Assembly (NCBI GenBank): GCA_022824565.1
Contig: JAJDZQ010000028.1
Coordinates: forward strand, 1-38,511
Source of the DNA: Anaerolineae bacterium
GTDB lineage: Bacteria; Chloroflexota; Anaerolineae; Aggregatilineales; Phototrophicaceae
Direction of reading: 5' to 3'
Length of the DNA: 38,511 bases
Positions within the stretch are counted from its first letter, which is position 1, and every line of letters begins with the position of its first letter. A program made the position numbers and the translations under genes. The notes beneath the pieces are model-generated. The model was not told the DNA's origin. It was given only the letters and a program-made list of their open reading frames with translations, and made no database searches. Positions 33,289 through 38,511 of the stretch are shown piece after piece.

Positions 33289-34485
33289 TTAGCTACCCTG
33301 CGCCTCCAGCGCCGCCTGCTGCTCGGCGATGCGCTCGGGGCTGCAATGCAACTGCGCCAGGAATGCCTGGTCCGCCGCCAAGCGTTCGTCCAGCGGGATG
33401 ACCGCTCCCTGCTGGCGCAACTCGGCGCCGACGCGCTCGGAGATGGTCGCTTCGCCCTCTTCAATCACGGCGTCGGCTTGGTCGATGAGCTCCTGTGAAA
33501 TCGTAACGCCTTGCAGTTCAGCCATATCGAGGTTGACGCCGATGGCGCTGCCGGTCTGTTCGTTGATGCCGGTCGTCGCGATATCGATATCGCCGTTCAA
33601 ATGCGCCGCCAGCATCACGCCCACATTATCGCCTTGGGCATAATAGTGATAAAAGCCAGAGCTGACGGTCGCGCCGTAGTAGACAGAGAAGAGGATGGGG
33701 TGGAAAACCGGGATGCCAAATTCGTTGCCAAGGTTGACCACGATAGGCAAACCCGCGGCACCGGTGCGCAGGTCAATCGGCATTACAAAGGCGTCTATGC
33801 CGCGGTTGATGAGCCCTTCCGCCGCCAGGCTCACCTCGTGAATGGCAGTGACGGCTGTCGCCAGTACAGTTAAGCCCATAGCTTCGCCGATGCGCGCGAT
33901 CTCTTCCGCGCCGACCACGCCAGCCGCTTCTGAAGAATTGAAGATCGTGCCAATCGTCTGAATGTCCGGGTTCTCCTTCAGCAGCAGGGTTAATACCTCT
34001 TCGTATGGCGTCGAAGACAGCGAACCCGTAACATGCTCCGGCTTGATGCAGGACGATTGCAGAATGCCCGCTTCGTAGGGGTTGTAAACGGAGGTGAAGA
34101 GCACCATGGGCGGGTCGTCCATATCAGCGGTGGCGTAGAGGGCGAGCTGTGTAATTGAGGTGGTGATCGTCACCAGCACATCCGGCTCTGCATCCAGGAT
34201 GGTTGCCAGCATCAGGTTGGCGGTCGGCAAATCGAAGTCGGCGCTGCCCCAGATGATGTTGAGCTTTTCGCCCGCCAAATCCTGATGGTCGCGCGCAGCC
34301 GCATTTTCTTCGCTGCTGATGAAGCCATACGATTCCAGCACATCCAGGATCGCGCCTTCTGTCACATCAAAGGTGCGCAACGAGCCAAAACGAACGATTC
34401 CTACGGTCGGGTTATCGTCGGCATGTACCGCCGCCAGCGACAGCAACAAAGCCACCACACTGGGTACCTTTACGATTTTCGACAA
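33289..34485 (-). CDS. ABC transporter substrate-binding protein (PF04392 type), paralogue 1
   Basis: This 398-residue exported protein has a signal peptide (MSKIVKVPSVVALLLSLAAVHA) and a type I periplasmic-binding fold of the ABC_sub_bind family (TrpX-like). Family-typical segments are VGIVRFG, a DVLESYGF helix, ADFDLPTANLM, PMVLFTSVYNPYEAGI near 125-140, and VFHPILFSVYYGATVSSGFYHYYAQG near 258-283. Relatives bind aromatic amino acids, but the ligand here is unknown. The start is TTG 34485, supported by GGGAG six bases upstream. Its close relative lies at 37343-38511. No permease or ATPase of this system is in the window. Confidence 0.88.
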   Translation of the reverse strand: MSKIVKVPSVVALLLSLAAVHADDNPTVGIVRFGSLRTFDVTEGAILDVLESYGFISSEENAAARDHQDLAGEKLNIIWGSADFDLPTANLMLATILDAEPDVLVTITTSITQLALYATADMDDPPMVLFTSVYNPYEAGILQSSCIKPEHVTGSLSSTPYEEVLTLLLKENPDIQTIGTIFNSSEAAGVVGAEEIARIGEAMGLTVLATAVTAIHEVSLAAEGLINRGIDAFVMPIDLRTGAAGLPIVVNLGNEFGIPVFHPILFSVYYGATVSSGFYHYYAQGDNVGVMLAAHLNGDIDIATTGINEQTGSAIGVNLDMAELQGVTISQELIDQADAVIEEGEATISERVGAELRQQGAVIPLDERLAADQAFLAQLHCSPERIAEQQAALEAQGS

Positions 34486-34544
34486 GACAAGCTCCCTTCA
34501 TCCAATTATGCTAGCTATACACAGTTCGCATAACAATGTACATT

Positions 34545-34570
34545 ATTCTGCTGAATATAGTATGCAGAAT
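34545..34570 (+). promoter_or_regulatory. Haloperoxidase-like gene promoter with inverted repeat over the -10 box
   Basis: A TATAGT -10 box (34556-34561) lies inside an exact 7-base inverted repeat ATTCTGC-N12-GCAGAAT (34545-34551 and 34564-34570). A repressor bound here would cover the promoter. An AAGGA Shine-Dalgarno sequence precedes ATG 34589. Confidence 0.5.
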
Positions 34571-34588
34571 GAAGACAAGGATGGTGTC

Positions 34589-36079
34589 ATGCGGATGTAT
34601 CGAAGGCTGCTTACTTTGCTGCTGGGTTGCGTCATATACTTGGGCGGTATTGGCGCGCTTGCTCAGAATCCCCACCTCGCATTTGACTTGGAGACGGGCG
34701 ACCCGCTGCGGGGAGCGATTATCCCGCGCCTCGTCCCTGCGCTGCTTGCCGAAGTTTCGCCGGGCCTGGGCGATGTCACATTGGTCAACCGCGTCAACTC
34801 TGTGACCATTCTGGCGATGATGGACGCGCTGGCGCCCTATCATCCCACCGCCGTCGGCGCTTATACGCGGCTGGAACGCCAGCCCGAAGCCGAGCGCACG
34901 CAGCGCAATATGAACATCGCCTCGCTGCACGCGGCATATCACGCGCTAAGCGACACGATCCCGGGCCGAGCGGCGGTCTGGCGCGAGATGCTGACATCGG
35001 CCGGGCTCGACCCCGATGACAAGAGCCTGGACCCGAACAGCCCGGTCGGCATCGGCAACCTGGCGGGATTGGGCGCGGTCGCCGCTCGTTTGCATGACGG
35101 CTACAACCAGCTCGGCAATTATGTCGATACCACCGGTTACGCCCCGGTCAACAGCCCGAGCGACTTGCGCGATCCCTCCCGCTGGCAGCCCGACCTGCTG
35201 CGCAAAGGCATCGGCATTTATAGCGCGCAGCAATTCGTCACCCCGCAGATGGCCAATGTCGAGCCCTTCTCCGATTTCGACCCGCGCGCTATCCGCGTCC
35301 CCGCCCCGTCAGACAGCGACCCGGCGAATGTCGCGGCCTATAAGGCGCAGGCCGATGAAGTGCTGGCGGTCTCCGCAAATCTCACTGATGAACAGAAAAT
35401 GCTGGCTGAGATCTTCGATAACAAAGTGCGAGCGTTTGGCGCGTCTTTCCAGGTTGTTTCGCGCAGCCTAGGGCTTTCGATTGCCGAGAATATCATCGCC
35501 GATTTTCTGGTGATGCTGGCCATCCACGACGCCACGATCCCAACCTGGCAAGAAAAGCGGCGCTGGGATGCCGTGCGTCCCTTCAGCGCGATTAAACACC
35601 TTTATGGCGATGAACCCGTGGTGGCTTGGGCGGGACCCGGCCTGGGCAAAGGCGAAATCCCCGCCAGCCAATGGCAGAGCTACCTACAAGAAGCCGATCA
35701 TCCAGAGTATCCCTCCGGCTCCGCCTGCGTCTGTGAAGCGCAAGCCCAAGCCATGCGCCGCTACACCGGCACGGACGAATTGAACTGGGTGATCGATTTC
35801 CCCGCCGGCTCATCGCGCATCGAGCCAGGCATCACGCCGGCTGAAGACCTGCAAGTCACCATCGCCACCTGGAGCGAGTTCGCCGATACCTGCGGCAAGA
35901 GCCGAGTCTGGGCGGGCGTTCACTTCTGGCCCTCAATTGAGGCAAGCGCGAATGTCTGCGGGGCTGTCGGCGATGCCGCTTATGACTACTTTGCATCACT
36001 GATTGACGGCACGGCGGAAGCGCGCGAGCCTGCGCAGCCGCTCGACCCAGATCCGCGCATGAATGATCGCAGCGGCTAG
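34589..36079 (+). CDS. Secreted vanadium-dependent haloperoxidase-like protein (PAP2 superfamily)
   Basis: This 496-residue exported protein has a signal peptide (MRMYRRLL ... IGALAQ). The vanadate-binding pattern of haloperoxidases is largely kept: K323 and R330 in KRRWDAVR (same 7-residue spacing as K353/R360 of Curvularia chloroperoxidase), S376 and G377 in PEYPSGS, and R439 and H445 in RVWAGVH (same spacing as R490/H496). However, the residue after the SG pair, which is the catalytic His404 in chloroperoxidase, is serine (S378). Oxidation of halide may therefore be lost or altered. The gene is divergent from a substrate-binding protein. ATG 34589 is chosen for the signal peptide and AAGGA site; the open frame upstream crosses the promoter. 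Confidence 0.85.
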   Translation: MRMYRRLLTLLLGCVIYLGGIGALAQNPHLAFDLETGDPLRGAIIPRLVPALLAEVSPGLGDVTLVNRVNSVTILAMMDALAPYHPTAVGAYTRLERQPEAERTQRNMNIASLHAAYHALSDTIPGRAAVWREMLTSAGLDPDDKSLDPNSPVGIGNLAGLGAVAARLHDGYNQLGNYVDTTGYAPVNSPSDLRDPSRWQPDLLRKGIGIYSAQQFVTPQMANVEPFSDFDPRAIRVPAPSDSDPANVAAYKAQADEVLAVSANLTDEQKMLAEIFDNKVRAFGASFQVVSRSLGLSIAENIIADFLVMLAIHDATIPTWQEKRRWDAVRPFSAIKHLYGDEPVVAWAGPGLGKGEIPASQWQSYLQEADHPEYPSGSACVCEAQAQAMRRYTGTDELNWVIDFPAGSSRIEPGITPAEDLQVTIATWSEFADTCGKSRVWAGVHFWPSIEASANVCGAVGDAAYDYFASLIDGTAEAREPAQPLDPDPRMNDRSG

Positions 36080-36110
36080 GGCACAGGCCACCAACAACGC
36101 AAAAGACCTG

Positions 36111-36155
36111 GCGCGGGCAGCCTTCCAACAAAGAGGATTGCCCGCGCATTTTAAT
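36111..36155 (+). terminator. Rho-independent terminator after the haloperoxidase-like gene
   Basis: GCGCGGGCA (36111-36119) pairs with TGCCCGCGC (36139-36147) around a 19-base loop and is followed by ATTTTAAT. It lies 31 bases after the haloperoxidase-like stop codon. Confidence 0.65.
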
Positions 36156-36225
36156 CGATTTCGCCCCCACAATCACCTGCGGCAGCAATCCAAGCAAGCC
36201 GCAAGACCTGGAGGAAAGAGGACAG

Positions 36226-36837
36226 ATGACATCCATGCGTGGACTCAATCCAGATGATCTGACCGTGCAGACTCTCTTCAATGTGATGACGGGCAGCATC
36301 GTGCCCCGCCCCATCGGCTGGGTCAGCACGGTCGACCGCGAGGGCTTGCCCAATTTGGCACCCTACAGCATGTTCACCGCCGTCTGCGCACGGCCGCCGA
36401 CCGTCGTCTTCTGCCCCAGCTATCAACCGCCGCATTTCAAAGAAAAAGACACCTACCAGAATATCACCCATTCCGGCGAATTTGTCATCAACTTCGTCAA
36501 CGATGACACGGTCGCGGCGATGGATGTCACGGGGGCCGATGTCCCGCCCGATGTCGATGAGTTCAAGCTGGCGGGCGTGACGCCGGTCCCATCAAAATTG
36601 GTCGCGCCCCCGCGGGTCTCTGAAAGCCCGATCGCCTTCGAATGCAAACTGCACGAATTGATTACCATCGGCTTGACCAGCGGCGGCGGGCATATTGTCA
36701 TCGGCACGGTGGTCTATATGCACTTTGCTGAGGGTATCTATTCCGACGACAACCACATCCGCTTTGACAAATACAAACCCATTGGCGGCTTGGTCGGGCA
36801 TACCTACGCGCATATAGAAGATCTCTTCGGTCTATAG
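36226..36837 (+). CDS. Flavin reductase family protein (FMN-binding split barrel)
   Basis: This 203-residue protein has the flavin-reductase-like split-barrel signature: IVPRPIGWVSTVDREG near 25-40, LAPYSMFTAVCARPPTVVF near 44-62, KDTYQNITHSGEFVINFV near 74-91 and the C-terminal GHIVIGTVVYMH near 153-164. It binds FMN and likely reduces flavin with NAD(P)H or uses it on an unknown substrate. ATG 36226 has a GGAGGAAAGAGG stretch upstream; ATG 36235 is a second option. It lies behind a terminator, so it is its own transcription unit. It could supply reduced flavin to an oxygenase, but none is adjacent. Confidence 0.9.
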   Translation: MTSMRGLNPDDLTVQTLFNVMTGSIVPRPIGWVSTVDREGLPNLAPYSMFTAVCARPPTVVFCPSYQPPHFKEKDTYQNITHSGEFVINFVNDDTVAAMDVTGADVPPDVDEFKLAGVTPVPSKLVAPPRVSESPIAFECKLHELITIGLTSGGGHIVIGTVVYMHFAEGIYSDDNHIRFDKYKPIGGLVGHTYAHIEDLFGL

Positions 36838-36883
36838 CGCGCCGCGAATAAAACATCGTCCTGCGCATGGCAAAACAAAAAGA

Positions 36884-36900
36884 GCGACCAACCGGGTCGC
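36884..36900 (-). terminator. Rho-independent terminator (minus strand) of the small coiled-coil gene
   Basis: On the minus strand GCGACC-N5-GGTCGC is followed by TCTTTTTGTTTTG. It lies 41 bases after the stop of the small gene. It is nearly identical to the hairpin at 37268-37284. Confidence 0.75.
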
Positions 36901-36940
36901 CCGCGCCTGCAAGTGATTGATCGTCTTATAGGGAACTGAC

Positions 36941-37165
36941 CTACGCGGCGACTAGCCCGATGAGATAGATGAGCAAGCCGGCGAGAACGGTGAAGCCGAT
37001 ACCGGTGATCCACTGCAATAATTGAACTTTCGCGGCCAGGGTCGCGATTTCAGTTCGTACGTCGGCGACATCGGCTTTAGTCGCGACGTGCTCATACGCG
37101 CCTTCAAGACGGGCAACAGACTTTTCAACTGGCGCAAACCGACTCTCAAAACTTTGGGTAGCCAT
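36941..37165 (-). CDS. Small coiled-coil membrane-anchored protein
   Basis: This 74-residue protein has an N-terminal coiled coil (about residues 8-48: EKSVARLEGAYEHVATKADVADVRTEI, cut here by description only as E/R/K heptads) and a C-terminal transmembrane helix near 52-72. The layout resembles XhlA/haemolysin-accessory-like and related small proteins, with no catalytic motif. The gene is well expressed in prediction: a strong promoter, an AAGGAGG ribosome-binding site 5 bases before the ATG, and a dedicated terminator. The tail fragment at the left edge of the window is a similar coiled-coil type, but homology cannot be shown. Function unknown. Confidence 0.8.
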   Translation of the reverse strand: MATQSFESRFAPVEKSVARLEGAYEHVATKADVADVRTEIATLAAKVQLLQWITGIGFTVLAGLLIYLIGLVAA

Positions 37166-37186
37166 GAAACCTCCTTGATCAGCTTG

Positions 37187-37214
37187 ATGATAGCAGAATT
37201 CTCTTATTTGTCAA
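37187..37214 (-). promoter_or_regulatory. Promoter of the small coiled-coil gene
   Basis: On the minus strand consensus TTGACA (37214-37209), 16-base spacer and TATCAT (37192-37187) preceded by TGC (extended -10). A 10-base palindrome ATGTATACAT (37214-37223) abuts the -35 box and may be an operator. Confidence 0.65.
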
Positions 37215-37267
37215 TGTATACATAGGGTTTGCGCCCTGGGGAATTCTGGATATTCGCAACAAAAAGA

Positions 37268-37284
37268 GCGACCAACTAGGTCGC
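37268..37284 (-). terminator. Rho-independent terminator (minus strand) of the second binding-protein gene
   Basis: GCGACC-N5-GGTCGC followed by TCTTTTTGTT on the minus strand, 58 bases after the stop at 37343. The plus strand also has CCTTTT after the stem, so it could work in both directions. Confidence 0.75.
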
Positions 37285-37342
37285 CCTTTTCGATATGTAT
37301 ACTTGTGGGATGCCGCATCGGGCAGCCTATGGCTGACGAAGG

Positions 37343-38511
37343 CTAAGCCCCCGCTTGCTCTGCCAATGCTGCTTGCTCGGCGGCGATGCGCTCTTCACTG
37401 CAGCCTTGCGATTTCAGGAATTCCAGGAATCCCTGGTCGCCTGGCATCCGGTCTTCCAGCGAAACCACATCCGACATCCGCATCTCAATGCTGACAGTCT
37501 CATTGATTGTCGTTTCACCATCGGCAACGACAACATCGGCGCGGTCGAGGATGTCCTGCGCAATCTCGATGCCCTGCGCAAACGCCGCGTCCAGGTTCAC
37601 GCCGATCGCTTCGCTGCTCTGTTCGAGAATTGGCGTGAAGGCGACATCCAGCTCCCCATTCAGATAGGCAGCCAAGATACGCCCGATATTCTCGCCCTGG
37701 GCGTAATAACTATAGAAGCCAGCGCTAATCGCCGTGCCCGCTTCTACCGAAAACAGCGCGGGGTGAAATACCGGGATGCCATACTCATTGCCCAAAGAGA
37801 CCAGGATCGGCAAGCCCACCGCGTCCATGACCAGGTCAAGCGGCATGACAAAGGCTTCTACGCCGCTGTCGATGAGCGACTCAGCCGCGACCAATAACTC
37901 ATTGACCCCAGTGATGGCGGCTGATTCGACCGTTACATCCCAAAATTCGGCGATTCGCGCGATGTCCTGCGCGCCAACCAGGCCCGAGGGTTGCGAAGAA
38001 TCATAGATCGTGCCGACACTCTTGATATCGGGATAGTGCGTCAGCATCAAGTCCATCAAGTCTTCGTAAGGCGTTGTGGAAAGCGCCCCGGTAACATGGT
38101 CGGGCTTGATGCAGAAGGACTCAGCGATGCCCGCCTCAAATGGATTAAAGACCGAAGTGAACAAGATCACGGGCGGGTCTTCCAGGTCGCTGGTCGCATT
38201 GATCGCCAGCTGCGTGATGGCTGCGCTTAGCGTGACCAGCGCATCCGGCACCTCGTCCAATGCCTGCTGCACCATCAAGTTGGCGGTGGGCAGATCGAAG
38301 TTGGCGCTGCTGCGTACGATGTGCAGATGCTCGCCATCCAGGTCCGCTCCCTCGCCAAGAGCCGCGCGCTCGTCAGCGCTGACGTAGCCGTAAGACTCCA
38401 GCACATCAAGCACGGCGCCCTCGGTAACCGCATTGGTGGGCAGCTCGCCAAAGCTGAGGATGGCGACCGTCGGGTGCTCATCGCCCGCTTGCACCGCCGC
38501 CAATGGCAGCA
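37343..38511 (-). CDS. ABC transporter substrate-binding protein (PF04392 type), paralogue 2 (5' end outside window)
   Basis: The frame is open to the right edge; the TTG at 38503 is inside the signal peptide (visible end LPLAAVQAG), so only a few residues are missing. About 388 residues are seen. It is a clear paralogue of the 33289-34485 protein along its whole length, sharing VLESYG, FDLPTANLM, VILFTSVFNPFEAGI, HVTGALSTTPYE, IPVFHPALFSV and FYSYYAQGENIG. The ligand pocket differs at several places, so the two may bind different molecules. Cysteines in ESFCIKP and, near the C-terminus, QGCSEE have counterparts in the paralogue (SSCIKP, LHCSPE), suggesting a conserved disulfide. Permease and ATPase genes may lie beyond the edge. 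Confidence 0.88.
   Translation of the reverse strand, partial: LPLAAVQAGDEHPTVAILSFGELPTNAVTEGAVLDVLESYGYVSADERAALGEGADLDGEHLHIVRSSANFDLPTANLMVQQALDEVPDALVTLSAAITQLAINATSDLEDPPVILFTSVFNPFEAGIAESFCIKPDHVTGALSTTPYEDLMDLMLTHYPDIKSVGTIYDSSQPSGLVGAQDIARIAEFWDVTVESAAITGVNELLVAAESLIDSGVEAFVMPLDLVMDAVGLPILVSLGNEYGIPVFHPALFSVEAGTAISAGFYSYYAQGENIGRILAAYLNGELDVAFTPILEQSSEAIGVNLDAAFAQGIEIAQDILDRADVVVADGETTINETVSIEMRMSDVVSLEDRMPGDQGFLEFLKSQGCSEERIAAEQAALAEQAGA

Noticed and set aside
27928-37205. ATTCTGCT near several promoters (27935, 34545, 37198) as a common operator
   Set aside because: In two cases it is explained by the TGn extended -10 element; too few copies to claim a regulon.
20324-37302. Shared TGTATAC motif near 20324, 37215 and 37295 as a LexA or other regulon box
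   Set aside because: The motif is short, AT-rich and overlaps -10 or -35 elements; three occurrences are within chance and promoter bias.

Overview
The window is about 38.5 kb of GC-rich bacterial chromosome (roughly 60% GC by eye) and is densely coded on both strands. The protein set suggests an uncultured member of the Chloroflexota (Anaerolineae-like): a YdiJ-type FAD/Fe-S dehydrogenase fusion, many secreted or membrane-anchored proteins with PPC, LysM, SdrD-B-like, SH3 and CARDB-like domains, a 2TM-domain protein, a metal ABC permease fused to a DtxR/MntR-like winged helix, and a homocysteine methyltransferase/MTHFR fusion. Many promoters have a TACAAT/TANNNT -10 box very close to the start codon, several so close that the mRNAs would be leaderless. 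The taxonomic call is inference from gene content. I see no tRNA, rRNA, CRISPR array, insertion sequence or phage module.

Layout. 1-5015: tail of a coiled-coil protein, the FAD/Fe-S dehydrogenase, a foldback repeat, a GNAT acetyltransferase and a DUF58 protein. 5008-7554: a DUF4160/DUF2442 pair and an SDR dehydrogenase (minus strand), divergent from a Rieske oxygenase. 7595-13779: a cell-envelope block with a 2TM protein, two tandem paralogous membrane-anchored proteins, a four-repeat PPC secreted protein (minus strand), a LysM/SdrD-B/TM protein, a second SdrD-B-like/TM protein and an alginate-lyase-like protein. 13780-14102: a REPIN-like double hairpin and a metal-operon promoter. 14103-19359: a metal ABC operon (binding protein, ATPase, two permeases) running into a family 2 glycosyltransferase. 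19373-21814: dprA, lexA and a convergent lytic transglycosylase. 21973-24608: the homocysteine methyltransferase/MTHFR fusion translationally coupled to a response regulator. 24613-29676: a ParB-like-domain protein, a methyltransferase, a secreted SH3/CARDB-like protein, a second foldback repeat, an orphan LolD-type ATPase and a HEAT-repeat protein. 29770-33214: a membrane-anchored repeat protein, a CDF metal exporter and a winged-helix protein (PF06224 type). 33289-38511: two paralogous ABC substrate-binding lipoprotein-like proteins flanking a vanadium-haloperoxidase-like protein, a flavin reductase and a small coiled-coil membrane protein. The second binding protein runs off the right edge.

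How the genes work together. The clearest functional unit is the metal uptake operon. Its genes overlap by a few bases, a palindrome lies in its promoter, and its last permease carries both a cysteine-rich, zinc-ribbon-like insert in a predicted extracytoplasmic loop and a cytoplasmic winged helix; this is the most unusual system here. The CDF exporter adds metal efflux. DprA and LexA sit together (DNA uptake and SOS). Most of the other genes are one- or two-gene units separated by hairpins or dispersed repeats.
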